DNA from: Atkinsonella hypoxylon
Lineage: Eukaryota; Ascomycota; Sordariomycetes; Hypocreales; Clavicipitaceae
NCBI GenBank assembly: GCA_000729835.1
Contig: JFHB01000002.1
Span: 62,001-126,000, forward strand
Direction: 5' to 3'
DNA: 64,000 nucleotides
Every line of letters begins with the position of its first letter. Position 1 is the first letter of the stretch. Shown piece after piece: positions 22,882-33,323 of the stretch. Position numbers and translations under genes: made by a program. Under the pieces are notes generated by a model. It was not told where the DNA came from. It saw only the letters and a list, made by a program, of their open reading frames with translations, and searched no databases.

Positions 22882-25279
22882 TCAGTGGTAAGACCGAGTC
22901 CGTCCATTGCCGGCCAGTCTCTTGTTTACATTGGGCAGGTTTGGTATTATTGGCAATTGAAAAGGCTTTTTTTGTGGCAACTCTGTGTTGAGTACCCGCC
23001 ACATGTCCCACACCGTTGCCCGTCTCGCTGGAAGCATGCTGTATTGCAGACTATACAGGTTCTTGCGGTTAATGGGTGGAACAAACTGGCCCGTAAGAAG
23101 GCAGAGTAAAACCCGGGGGGCTAGATAGTGTTTTCGAATTCGGTGGGCCATTTGAAAATACTGATGAAACATGGCACTAAAACCGAGAGGGATGGACTAG
23201 AATGAATGCTTGTCAGCAACACCACGTTCCGTTCCTTTTTAGTCTCAGATGATTGCATCTAGATTGAAATGCCTACTTTCAGATAGATAATGGAAGTCGG
23301 AGTCTCATCGGCGGAGTTGGTGTCAGAGGTTCTATGGTTCTGGGCATCACGAAGCTCAAAACGAATGCCGCCTCGATCCAAATCAGCTGTGCGCCAGACG
23401 ACAATAGGAAGGCTTGTCGATGTTACTCACCAGGCAACCTTTTCTCGTCCTTCACTCGCAACATAACAGCAAACAATGGAAAGTGATTCAACAGAGACAG
23501 TAATGTGTCGAACCCGGCTTTCATAGAAATGATAATCATTCTGGCAATGGCAAAGTTGAGGTAGAAAACAACCACCGTGGGCAAGAGGAAGAAAAGCAGG
23601 GTAAAGAGAATTGTGCCGACGAGTAGCTGGTCCAGGTCATAGTCGCACGAGTCAATACGATTGCGCAGTATGTTGTGCTTTTTCCCGCGAAAGAGATGAA
23701 ACAGAGACTGCAGAATCTTAAGTTGCCAGTGGTAGATGCGTGCCGAAGCTAGGTAGAAGCAGTATATATGCAGTGTCAATACGGAGAGCAGGTCAGAACA
23801 TAATGCAACCGGCATGCTAGCACCGGTAAAGGATGTGAAACCAATAAACCAGACCGCCTTGGGTAGAAGTGGATGCAGAGTTCCAATACAGCCTAGAAAT
23901 GAGTTGGTGTATGTACGCTAAACGATAATCTAGGTCATTGGAAACAACTTACTTGACCAATAGTCAATAACCCAAAGAAACAAGTTTCCCAAGAAATCAG
24001 CCAACTCGCTGTTGAGCTTCAATCCTGCAGGCCAACCCATTAACCACTTGATGCTACTTTCTAGCGCGTTTACTGTGTAGATACGCAGGAGGTCACCTAT
24101 TCGTGTAGCTACCCAGTCTGCGTGCTCGACTATGTATGAGCCGAGAGCCATACCGATAATGACATCGTTTGCCACAAGCCAAAGACTATTATAGAACCGA
24201 ATATAGTCAGGATGGCTCGTGGTGATGCTGGCCCAATCCATTTTTCTTTGTCGCAAAGTTGAGTATTGCATTGGCCAGTAGCAGAATTGTTGAAGTCGGA
24301 TTTCAATTTGTTGTGCAGTGGCCGAAATATCTTTCAAAGCGGCATATCCTGGTTTAATACGAAACTCGAAAAGAACAAGATACAACTCCGCCGCAATTCG
24401 ATGGCCCATCAGGAGAAGTATAAATAGTTTCCGCATCGTTGGGAACAGATATACGACAAAGATATACCAGAGTTGTCTAAGCACGTAGTTCCTCATAGTC
24501 GAGGCTGATTCCATAACTTGCTCAGATACACTCAAGCCCCTCTTTGGTCGGGTCCCGAGGCGGCCAACACTCTTTTGTAAAGTTTGTTCCAGTTCCCAAG
24601 ACCAATTAACCTGGTTAATAATCTTGCGCAACGCTTTATCTCTCGCTGAAAGTACTCGGTTGGCTATGCTGTGCTGTTTTAACTTTTCAACAAGCTTTCG
24701 TCGAGCTTCTTTCGCCGCCCTCTGCTGTTGTTCAATGGCGTCTTCTTGTCCGTCGAGCTTCTCGTCATCATCTAACAGTAATCTCTTATCCTCCAGGGCT
24801 AACGCAATTGGTGCCAAAGAGACGTATTGCATGTGTTTGGGGTGAGGCCGATCGTAAAGAATGAGTTGTATGCTTGAAGCTTTCGCACATGTGATGGCTG
24901 GTGTTCGGGATGATTGATTAATATTGGCGCAGACCCAGGAAGGGTCTAGGGTCTCTGCGTTTATCGCATTAGACACGCCGAGGACGTGCATTGAGGAGTG
25001 CCCACAAAGATCATATATCCGTGCAGGAGAGTGAGGCACGTTTCTGAAAAAAGTACCCAATTTCAAGTGAAATTCGACGTCTTGAGCCTATGTTCGTCGA
25101 CTTAGACAAGGGTGATAAACCTTGCGCCGTAGCAATTGACTTACGTTCACATCCTCCAGAATGGCAACAACGAAGACGTCTAACGTAGAATTTCTCCAGC
25201 CCACTACCACCCCAGGTCGATCAGACTTGCGGATGTCCGTCGGCCAGAACACTCGCATCAGCCCATCATGCTCTACCAT
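22882..25279 (-). CDS. GPI1: GPI-GlcNAc transferase subunit Gpi1 / PIG-Q
   Basis: Exons 25145-25279, 23953-25087, 23431-23892, 23277-23386 and 22882-23196; about 718 aa from this start. Gpi1 is a membrane subunit of the ER complex that transfers GlcNAc to phosphatidylinositol, the first step of GPI anchor synthesis. Seen: N-terminal MRVFWPTDI and GVVVGWRNSTLDVFVVAI; a charged helix; multiple hydrophobic segments; the family signature WPMQYSTLRQRKMDW followed by YIRFYNSLWLVANDVIIG; FRGKKHNILRNRIDS and LDQLLVGTILFTLLFFLLPT; and a last exon with QYFQMAHRIRKHYLAPRVLL and NRKNLYSLQYSMLPARR. All junctions keep frame. The frame is open upstream of the chosen ATG back to an acceptor at 25367-25368, and a splice from the gene listed next would also stay in frame, so the 5' end could instead lie at 25746. 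Confidence 0.88.
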
Positions 25280-25382
25280 GACCAAGGAACTGGCGTTATG
25301 CGAATCGACAAGAATATTAAAAGGAGCCGCGTCGCCGCAGCTGCTCGCGAGCAGACAAGCCAATGTCTGGAGCTCGTGGATG

Positions 25383-25746
25383 CTACCAAAGGTTTATGTC
25401 AGTGCTCGACTTGTGCAATGAGCGGCGATGTCGACCTACCAAATATGTTTCCTTCTGCGCAATCCACACGACTGGTAGGAATATGGTCAAGAATAATGCA
25501 GTCAGTGCAATAACTCCCTTGACGACGCGGATCTAAAAGCACAATAAGATAATTCCAAGTTAGTGGAGTAACACAGACCCCGTGCAGAAAGCTCGGCACT
25601 AATTTACACGACGACGTATAACATACCACAACCCCGTACTCAGCGGCGAAGATGGCTAGTTCATAGAGGCGTGTCACAAGATCCCACCTCGCAGTAATGT
25701 AGCCAGCTACAAAGATGCCAAGGGTGAGAATCGAAAATGGGTGCAT
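25383..25746 (-). CDS. Small two-membrane-segment protein directly upstream of Gpi1
   Basis: Two exons, 25627-25746 and 25383-25532, give 89 aa with its own stop. Seen: hydrophobic segment 1 in FSILTLGIFVAGYITA, a polar link ARWDLVTRLYELAIFAAEYG, hydrophobic segment 2 in GVIALTALFLTIFLPVVWIA and a short basic tail. It starts only 104 bp (stop to ATG) before Gpi1 on the same strand. A GTAGGT donor at 25434-25439 and a CAG acceptor at 25367-25369 would splice it in phase onto Gpi1 and remove its stop. It is thus either a separate small ER-type membrane protein, perhaps sharing a transcript with Gpi1, or an N-terminal extension of Gpi1. Gpi1 homologs I know of begin near the MRVFWP motif, which favours a separate gene. 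I cannot name the family. Confidence 0.5.
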
Positions 25747-26426
25747 AGAGCGTTATCTGCGTTGGCAGCGCATGCCATCCGACATGTCGGACGATTCGGA
25801 TCGGGGAGCTGTAAAGTGATCGCGAAGTCGACCGAGGCGGTTTGACGGTAGATAGCTTCTTGGTAGTGGATACACTAGACAGGCTCTATGTCAAACGTCG
25901 CGGCAGGAGCACTGCGTCAATTCGGATTTCGCAAAAGACACTGTCAGTCGGTGTCGTATTTGACGTTGAATCAAAAAGGTGGACGAGACAGGCTGCGTTC
26001 CGCTTTGCTGGCTACTCCTGCAAGCTTGCGAGCTGTGATGCCTATCCCTATCGCGACAACGGGATTTGAAGGTGGGGCGGACCCGAAAAAGAGCTCGTCC
26101 CGCCGTCCCCCTTGCACTTGCCTCGTTCTATCCAAAAAAAAAAAAAAAACCAACCACCACCACCACCACCATATATGCAATAACGTGGAGCCTCTGACGA
26201 GATTCAACGTCGAGTACACCCGGCTCAGATTCCATACGGCCAGGACGATGGAGACACGATGTACATGATTTTTTTTTCCTACTATATGCTTGGAGGGACG
26301 AAAAGGGCAGAGAAAACACCAAATGTTCGATGAGTTGTGAGAAATGTATCAAAGTACAGCTCTAGCTCAGAGCTCAACCCAAAATACCCATATCCAGTCT
26401 AAGCAGTCCCGGACCATGCAATCCCG
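25747..26426. other. Intergenic, promoter of the Gpi1 locus
   Basis: 0.68 kb with an A16 run near 26132 followed by a short (CCA)n run at about 26150-26170. No gene seen. Confidence 0.5.
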
Positions 26427-26939
26427 CTATTCTTCTGCACACTTAGTATATCCACGAGAATCGCGGTTGACTGAGGAAGGGCAAGTAGACACCACGAGAC
26501 TTACTCTTGGGAGCTGTTAATCTTGCGTCATTCTCTTTGTTATCTTCCCGGGCCTCGTCCAAAAGTTTATCAATGCCTCTTTCCTTCAGCGCGACCTGGA
26601 AAGATGGGTTAAATACCACGTTACTGAGATGCGGCATTGTTGGACTCGTAGTCCCAGGAGTTACATACGCCCAAGCACTTCTGATATTCCTTGAACAATC
26701 CGGCGCACTCTTGGTTATCTTTCTCAGCACCTCTGAGGTACTCTGACGTTGAAGTCAGCAACTATACGACTTGATGCCAAGGGCTCGAAAAGACTGACTT
26801 TCGCTGTACCACTTCAAGAAACATGTATCATAGCGTCTGTCGGCAGGATGAGCCACAAATAAGAAGGATCACTCTCAAGAGGTCAGGTCGTTGCTTACTC
26901 CTTGACTTCATTGCACTCTGGTGCTAATGACGCCGACAT
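26427..26939 (-). CDS. MDM35: Mdm35 / TRIAP1, twin Cx9C intermembrane-space protein
   Basis: Five short exons: 26899-26939, 26799-26836, 26669-26742, 26505-26595 and 26427-26434; about 83 aa. Seen: twin Cx9C motifs, C9/C19 (ECNEVKERYDTC) and C39/C49 (ECAGLFKEYQKC), then the family tail VALKERGIDKLLDEAREDNK. Mdm35 is imported by the Mia40 pathway and chaperones Ups1/Ups2-type lipid transfer proteins that carry phosphatidic acid and phosphatidylserine between the mitochondrial membranes. Each intron interrupts the helical hairpin and all phases join. The last exon is only 8 nt (end KKE-stop): it follows a strong GTAAGT donor at 26499-26504. Without that splice the frame would read on to a stop at 26443. 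No single long frame exists, so single-exon gene finders would miss it. Confidence 0.85.
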
Positions 26940-27668
26940 TGTGACCAGAGAGAAGTTCAAGCGCAGAAACGCCCTCAGCGACTTGTGAGCGGGCGTATGG
27001 GGATATAAATGTTTACCACCCAAAGTTAGAACTAACAAGTCGGTTGATCAAAGGGCCTGTGTTCGATCCAAACCATTCGCCTCGGTGTTTTCCTTGAGGG
27101 GCCCACATCCCATATCCTTGCTGGGGACGGACGGACGGTTCTTGAAGTTGGTACCTCGCTCGTCTTGAGCTTAGGTACTAGGTACCTAGGTACCTACCTA
27201 CCCAGCAGGTACCTAAACTAATGCATTTCCTCAGTCGCTATGTGTATATCAGAGGCAAGAGGTACAGAAAATCGTTGATGAATTGACCGTGATATAGTTC
27301 CACAGCCTTGAATTTTTATTTTCATTATCATCAGATTGTTGGGTTCTGTTGGTGACATTGTGGTAATTACCTCCTAGGCACCAGACCGGACCATTTGCGA
27401 CGTTTGCAGGCATGTGGCTGCCCCAACCCGCCCAGGCAACCTGCTCACCCCGGCCCAAAGACATGGGTCTTTGACAGCCACCCCAGCTCCTGACGTCGAT
27501 TCGTGACGTGGGTGTACATCGCGCGTCGACGCGTGTTTGCGCGATTGCATCACATCACCTACAGCCTTCGCCGAAAGCTTTTCTTTCGAGCAGCTCAAAG
27601 TTCCTCTAGCTAGACTCTCGAAACCAGGTGGCGATAGGACTGCTGCGCAACCTTTGCTACAAAGCAAG
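26940..27668. other. Divergent promoter, MDM35 / DEK_C gene
   Basis: 0.73 kb between two divergent starts. A cluster of overlapping TAGGTACC-type palindromes occupies about 27172-27215. Confidence 0.5.
27172..27215. repeat. Cluster of TAGGTACC/TACCTAGG palindromes
   Basis: Several overlapping copies of TAGGTACC and TACCTACC occur in 44 bp. Similar short runs occur near 12520, 13290-13320, 50280 and 62035-62110. Confidence 0.75.
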
Positions 27669-28768
27669 ATGGTGCCGTCGCCCGAGGAGCTAGAAGCCGC
27701 CCTGATCGACGGCACGTACCATGTTTTCACCTCTGACCCCGATGCGACCACTGTGAACAAGGTTCGGAAACACACAGAGGAAGAGTATGGCTTGGGCGAG
27801 GGTTTCTTTACCAGTGACGAGTGGAAGCAGAAGAGCAAAGCGTTAATCAAAGAATACGTCGTACGTAAGAATCCATGAGACATGTGTGAAATCAGAACAA
27901 CCTCTGAATTGTTGATGTAGGAGAAACTGCTGGACGGTTGGGCACCAGAATCGAAGACGAAGTCCGAAACGAAAAACGGTGTCAAAAGGCAGGCTTCTGA
28001 AGGAGGAGGAGAAGAAGAAGAAGAAGAATCATCCTCCCCCAAGCGACAAAAACAGAGTGGTAAACATGGCACAGCTAGATCAAAGTCGAAAAGAGGAGAC
28101 CAGGCCGTCAAATCGAATAAGGAGACAAACCAGCTTGCGTCGCGTCGCAAGCATCAAGCCACGGACTCGGACCAGGAAACAGACAGCGAAAAGAAACACC
28201 CGCCATCTGTAGATACAAAAGATGCCTCTGAAGGTGACGCCTTGCCGTCCACCAAAGATAATACATCCAAGTCGCCGGTGGACGAAGAAGAGGAATATTC
28301 AAGTGTCATTGACGAGCCTCTCAAACCAAAACGCAAAAAAAAAAAGAAGCGAAACGCGAACCGTCGAAACCCACAAAATCGGCGGCTAAGAAGGTCACCG
28401 CGACAAGTCCCGACGACCCGCAGGAAGCAGAGATCAAAAAACTCCAGTCACAACTTCTCAAGTGTGGTGTCAGGAAGCTGTGGCATAACGAATTGAAGCA
28501 ATATGGCGACGACTCTCGCGCCAAGATCCGCCATCTCAAGAGGATGTTACACGACGTAGGTATAGATGGACGATTCTCAGAGGCAAAAGCGCGCGAGATC
28601 AAGGAAATGAGAGAGCTTCTAGCCGATGTGGATGCGGCGCAAGAGATGAATGCGCTATGGGGCATGAATAGTGGCCGCAGAGCCAGTCGCACTAAGCAGA
28701 AGTCGATGAAGCTCGATGACACAGACGAAAGTGATGTTGAGACGGGGCCTGCAAAGAGTGTTGACGAC

Positions 28769-28803
<35 letters not shown>

Positions 28804-28882
28804 AATGACATCTTTCGCAGCTAGACGAAGGCGAGCCCAGGCAGATCTTGCGTTTCTTGGTGATGATAGCGAATCTGATTAG
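27669..28882 (+). CDS. DEK_C-domain chromatin-type protein, frame broken at an A11 run
   Basis: Exon 1 is 27669-27860 and exon 2 starts at 27921. Residues 2-64 (PSPEELEAALIDGTYHVF, TVNKVRKHTEEEYGLG, DEWKQKSKALIKEYV) resemble the DEK C-terminal domain, a DNA-binding winged-helix-like module. A long acidic/basic low-complexity middle follows, then a conserved-looking C-terminal helical block (KKLQSQLLKCGVRKLWHNEL, RAKIRHLKRMLHDVGIDGRF), a (GACGAT)n-encoded Asp run at about 28765-28803 and a final LAFLGDDSESD. The upstream frame cannot reach that block: at 28335-28345 eleven As precede GAAG, and one missing base separates the KPKRKKK frame from EAKREPSKPTKSAAKK. With one more A the product would be about 384 aa. 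Similar fungal proteins are annotated only as transcriptional regulators. Function is unknown; nuclear location is inferred. Confidence 0.72.
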
Positions 28883-29115
28883 ACGGTTATGCTCGATGTC
28901 ACTTGATATGGTTTCGGGTTGGCAAAAGGTGTATGGCAAGGCGTACTTGGTCGACTTTGTTTAGTTATTTTTGAGTCATGTATACGAAAGGAGTTGTCGG
29001 TCGCAAAAGGAGCTAAAAGTTGTTGGGGGTATTTGTGTAATTAGAATTGTTTTGTTGACGTTCCCAAGCAACCCAGATACCATTGCTTTTGATACCATAA
29101 AAGTAGTACGTCTAT
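28883..29115. other. Short convergent intergenic
   Basis: 233 bp between two stop codons; nothing seen beyond 3' UTR sequence. Confidence 0.5.
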
Positions 29116-30138
29116 CTACTCCGACCACACTTTGTACACGATTCGACTTCCGTACGTCTCTCCCTTCTTCAGCATTGTCATGTTCTTCCACTCGGGAACA
29201 TTCACGGCGTTAACCCATCGTCCTGGCTCGCAGCAAAAGGCACTTCGAGGGCCTCTGGCATCTACACTGTCCACGGCTGGTACGTTAGTCCAGTCACCAG
29301 TGTAAAACTGATAAGAAGGCTCTGTGCTCAGAACCTCCAGATGAATCCCAGTCTTTGCATGGCTCGCCGCCAAATCACATGTCAGTGGCTCTGGGCGAGT
29401 GTCGATTGGCACGGAGCTGGGATCCGTCACCTTGGTGAAGCAGTTGTCGAATGGCGGACCTGTGGCCGTGAGGGTGAATGGCTGCGTTGTGTCAATTGTG
29501 GCATGAGGAACGGGCGGCCCTGTAGGAACTAAATGTTCATCAATGGGCAAATGATGCTTTGACGACAGCTTCACAACGGTACCGTCTACAGTGGTGTCTC
29601 CCGAGAGATTGAAATACGAATGGTTCGTCAGGTTGATGGGCGTCTCGCCCGCTCCGTCCACGAGCGTAGCCTGGTACTCAATCCCCAAAACAATCACTTC
29701 TTTGCCGTCTCTGGTCTGCGTGCCCGTCGTGTAGATCACTTTGGCTTCCACTGTCCCGGGAAATCCCTCATCGTGGTCTTCGCTTGTGAGAGTGAACTCG
29801 ACGCTCTCGCCGCCGTGCAGACCTTCAACTTGCGGGATTTGCTTGATGCCGATCGGGGTTGGACCCTTCCAAACACGTTTACCCCAGCCAATGTTGCCGC
29901 CGTGCAGGGTGTTGGGACCGTTGTTGGCGACAAGCGGATAAGTCTTGCCGTTAACGCTGTCTAGCTTGGCGTCCTTGATGCGGTTGGCAACGCGGCCAAT
30001 GGTTTCACCGAAATACGCAGAATTGTATTTCACGTACTGCTCTTGATCGGGGAAACCAAGGACAATGTTTGTGTTCTTTACTTTGATGGATTGGATGATA
30101 GCGCCAAGGGGCAGGAAGGAGAATGCTGCGTCGGCCAT
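29116..30138 (-). CDS. Aldose 1-epimerase (galactose mutarotase)
   Basis: Single exon, 340 aa, the normal length. It catalyses interconversion of alpha and beta anomers of hexoses such as galactose and glucose, feeding the Leloir pathway. Seen: beta-sandwich fold motifs GETIGRVANRI (substrate-binding Asn/Arg near residues 51-53), NTLHGGNIGWGKRVW (His near 79), ETPINLTNHSYFNLSG (catalytic-type His near 174), the Asp-containing PPFDNCFTKV and the late CCEPGRW segment carrying the expected catalytic Glu. There is no signal peptide, so it is probably cytosolic. The start at 30138 fits the family N-terminus (FSFLPLGAIIQSIKV). It is divergent from the unknown gene at 30803. Confidence 0.94.
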   Translation of the reverse strand: MADAAFSFLPLGAIIQSIKVKNTNIVLGFPDQEQYVKYNSAYFGETIGRVANRIKDAKLDSVNGKTYPLVANNGPNTLHGGNIGWGKRVWKGPTPIGIKQIPQVEGLHGGESVEFTLTSEDHDEGFPGTVEAKVIYTTGTQTRDGKEVIVLGIEYQATLVDGAGETPINLTNHSYFNLSGDTTVDGTVVKLSSKHHLPIDEHLVPTGPPVPHATIDTTQPFTLTATGPPFDNCFTKVTDPSSVPIDTRPEPLTCDLAASHAKTGIHLEVLSTEPSYQFYTGDWTNVPAVDSVDARGPRSAFCCEPGRWVNAVNVPEWKNMTMLKKGETYGSRIVYKVWSE

Positions 30139-30802
30139 GATTTACTTTCGGTGTCGGTGTCGGTTAGGGTTAGATGACGGTCAAAGGGTTGACACAAGAA
30201 TTGTTTTGGGCCGAGGGATCATATATAAGCCTCTGGAGCCCAGGGACAAAGAGTCATTCACTTATTGATTCGTATAGCCGGTGCATTGCTGTTCAGGCTA
30301 TTTGCGTCGCTTAGGCTGATGCCGTTGCACAATCCTCACATTTCCGGTGAGGGGCTGCGGATGACTTGTACAACTCGCACCAGACCATACTATAGGAGAG
30401 AGATATCGATCTCAGCACATCCGGTCTGGAGGAGACCGATGGGATGGATGGATGGATGGGATGGATGGATGGATGGGATGGATGGATGGATGGATACATA
30501 CAATTTGTCAAGCCGTCGACTCTACAACCGGAGTTACTGCATGCTGTTAACTGTTGCCTTCGAGTCCGAGCCGCATGGCAAAGGAATCGCTCGCTTGGTT
30601 ATCTACTTGGCCATTCACGGGAAACGCGGAACCAGCGGACAGGACACTACGTACGGTACAGTGCGCCAAAAGCTAGATTGGGAATTTGCGAGACTTGGCT
30701 TGTACTACTCCCAGCCTAGCTCCCCAATCATCATTCATTAGCTCACGTCGCAAAATTCCAAGCGAGCCTCCCTCATCACAACTAAACAAAACCTCGTCAG
30801 CC
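30139..30802. other. Divergent promoter with GATG microsatellite
   Basis: 0.66 kb between the aldose epimerase and the next plus-strand gene. The only structure seen is the GGAT microsatellite at 30439-30495. Confidence 0.6.
30439..30495. repeat. (GGAT)n microsatellite with an interrupted higher-order unit
   Basis: Runs of GGAT are broken at regular intervals by an extra G, making a repeat of about 17 bp of the type (GGAT)4G. Confidence 0.9.
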
Positions 30803-31726
30803 ATGGCTTCGTTCCCCCCCGCGGCAACGCCAAAACGGAAACGTGGTCAGCCAAATGCTATCTCCAGACCAGTTGAATTCTCCTTTGATCTCTCGCAAGC
30901 CGACTACTCGGAAGATGGTGGCGGTAGTCCGCAATCTAGGGTTGCACATCGGTTTCGCGGCCTGGCCCTTGAAAGTGAGGGCGGGGTTGCGAATAACGCC
31001 GCGGATGATGCCGCGGATGATGCTGCGAACGATGCTGCGGATGATGACGCCGGGACCGGCACCCAGAAGCGCCAGAAGCGCCAGAAGTCGGATGAGGTAA
31101 TGGTTGATACTGTTAGGGCCGCAGACCAGGATGAACCTGCAACCGATTCCTCGAGTTCACGGTCAAGGCCGCATGTAAGTTTCAACACGCAAGCTGTGGC
31201 TTTGGACAGCCCTTCGGAATCCTCCCCGTCGATAGACGACGTTGAGAGGCTAGACCCTGCGTCACTGCGGCGTAAGAGAGCTAGTACGCCGCCTCTGAAA
31301 TTGGAAAAATCACCGATAGGGATCAGCAACTTGATAGGTTCGGGGAAAAGAAGGATCGAAGGTTTGGAACAACATTCACAAGAAAACGATGACGATGTCG
31401 TGGATCCCATCAGAGCAGCATTGACCTGGCATGAAGACGAGATCACAGTCTATGACCCTGAAGATGAGGACGATGATGGAACTGGAGTAAACGGGATCGG
31501 ATTCAAACCAACGCCCGCATTAGCACATGCCCGAGCTATGAGAAGACGGCAGCAAATGGCTGAGTATCGCAAACGAGAAGAGGGCGAGGCTCGGACTAAC
31601 CGCAGTCAAGGGCGAAGAGGGGAAGCATCTCTATCAACACGCCCAAAGAAGAAGTCGCCGGCCAGGAAAGTGCGCTTCCTTGAGTTGGAGAGAAAACGCT
31701 TAGCTGTGACGACCCAGAATCTCTGA
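30803..31726 (+). CDS. Uncharacterised acidic, nuclear-type fungal protein
   Basis: Single exon; the ATG at 30803 (MASFPPAATPKRKRGQ) has a CAGCC context and gives 307 aa; an upstream in-frame ATG at 30686 is judged to be in the leader. Seen: basic PKRKRGQ and KRQKRQKS clusters that look like nuclear localisation signals; an Ala/Asp tandem repeat (about residues 68-86) from a GATGCYGCG-type unit; a serine-rich stretch; a block with GISNLIGSGKRRIEGLEQ; then DPIRAALTWHEDEITVYDPE, acidic residues and GIGFKPTPALAHARAMRRRQ followed by a basic helical tail. The last blocks look conserved in related fungi, but I do not recognise a named family. No enzyme motif is visible. The real gene status is supported by coherent frame, codon use and clear start and stop. 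Confidence 0.72.
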   Translation: MASFPPAATPKRKRGQPNAISRPVEFSFDLSQADYSEDGGGSPQSRVAHRFRGLALESEGGVANNAADDAADDAANDAADDDAGTGTQKRQKRQKSDEVMVDTVRAADQDEPATDSSSSRSRPHVSFNTQAVALDSPSESSPSIDDVERLDPASLRRKRASTPPLKLEKSPIGISNLIGSGKRRIEGLEQHSQENDDDVVDPIRAALTWHEDEITVYDPEDEDDDGTGVNGIGFKPTPALAHARAMRRRQQMAEYRKREEGEARTNRSQGRRGEASLSTRPKKKSPARKVRFLELERKRLAVTTQNL

Positions 31727-32128
31727 CATCGCAAATGATGCAACACCAACAACAGTGTAGAGGCATTAGTAAACGCGAATACACGCTGCGGGTGATGCAT
31801 TCATGACTTATAAGGAATACTTTTATAGCCGGTGTTTCTCAAGCATTCAAGTGCGAAATCGTAATTATTGAAGCCCTTCTCAAGATTGCAAGTTACTGGA
31901 ACAATGTCGTATGGGCCTCTCATCTGCAATGGATGTTATCCGTAGATGAGTAACGTAGGACCCTAAACAACGGCTTACCGGAGCAACTACCAGGTTAAGT
32001 GGCAGTAATCTAATTACTATTTACCATATTGGTATCGTTCCGAAATGCTGCTATAAATAGATATCCCACGACCCATTTGCATAAATTTACATAGAATACA
32101 CATGGAGACGGCGCCAACCCAGATGCAA
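31727..32128. other. Convergent intergenic
   Basis: About 0.4 kb between two stop codons; no feature seen. Confidence 0.5.
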
Positions 32129-32717
32129 TCACCAAAACTTGTACCAAGCCTTCTGTGCCTCCATCCTCTTTCTCTCGAGCCTCAATTGTTCTTTCTTCTC
32201 CTCTGCTGCTTTCCTAGCGAGCTCCCTCTTGTTCTCTGCGACGACTTCAATGTGTCTCTTCATTTGGATGCGCTCGACTCGTCGGAGGTATTGGCAATAT
32301 TCGTAGGATAATGTGCTTCCGAGGATGAACATTCCCACCGCCCAGTTCGCTGCCTTGACGGCGTTGCCTGACAGGATGTAGGTGATGTCAGTTTATTTTG
32401 CGTGCCTTCATGAAGGATTGGAAATCAAAAAGTAATGCTCAATGCGCACCCTTGAGAACGAACTTCAGTCCACCTACTCCTGCACCTGCGGCGATGCCAG
32501 CCAAAAAACCTTGCCTAGCGCATGGCGTATTATGAACATTAGCAAAGTCATCCGTCTTGATCATTCCAACAGCCTCTGAGATAGTCGGTCTGGCATCGAG
32601 CGCTTTCCAAGAGGTGTTGTCTTCGTCTCCGAGTTGTTCTATAGGTTTGGACCAGACATGCAGGGTCTTCTGGCTCGGGTTTTGCGTCTGCTGCGCATCG
32701 TCGATGTTGGGCGCCAT
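32129..32717 (-). CDS. COX20: Cytochrome c oxidase assembly protein Cox20
   Basis: Two exons, 32450-32717 and 32129-32367; about 168 aa. Cox20 is an inner-membrane chaperone for newly made Cox2 during complex IV assembly. Seen: soluble N-terminus, then TPCARQGFLAGIAAGAGVGGL and VKAANWAVGMFILGSTLSY, the two membrane segments of the family, ending in the helical basic tail EYCQYLRRVERIQMKRHIEV and a Lys/Arg/Glu-rich C-terminus. The Cys in TPCARQG and the EYCQY motif fit the family. The intron joins in phase between the two membrane segments. It is divergent from POL2. Confidence 0.9.
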
Positions 32718-33323
32718 TCCTGGCTACCTTGTAGGGAAATCCAGCTTCATGAGCTCTAAAGAACCGATTGGATACGTTCAACCAGCTCGCGAAATCCGAA
32801 GGATCCAAATTCCCTGTCAGGATATGAAGGATCTGATGACGCTGCGATCGAGGCTACTTCCTCGGCTGGAAGTCTTTTGATCAAGGATCCGTTATTGGCG
32901 CAAGTGGCTCAGCTGCAGTTGACTTCTACAGTTGTGTGGCTGGGCAACTTGCCAAAGAAATGAAAAATCCATTAAAACTCGAGGTGGGGCCGTCGCCGTG
33001 TCGCGCCGGGAACGCGTTGCGGCGCGTCTTCCTTGACGCACCACTATGCGCACCACTATGTATGATGATGGAACAACCCTTGTTCGTCAGCCATTGCCCA
33101 TCGCCTATTACCCATCGAGCATTGTAGATGTCGAACTGGTTCATCCCCATCTCTTTGTTGTGTACATACTCCGCACAAGAAAATATTTCCATTATTCGAC
33201 AACTTGGACATCTAATGCGCAGAGCGCAGCCTCTCATGACGGCCACTTCTGTCCACCAAGCTCGATTCCATCAGTCCGCCATTCTTCGAGCTTGAGTTTA
33301 CTCACCCAGCTACACCTCCCACG
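32718..33323. other. Divergent promoter, COX20 / POL2
   Basis: 0.6 kb, no internal gene. No Mlu-box-type (ACGCGT) element was noticed, although a GGAACGCGTTGC sequence occurs near 33009-33020. Confidence 0.45.
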
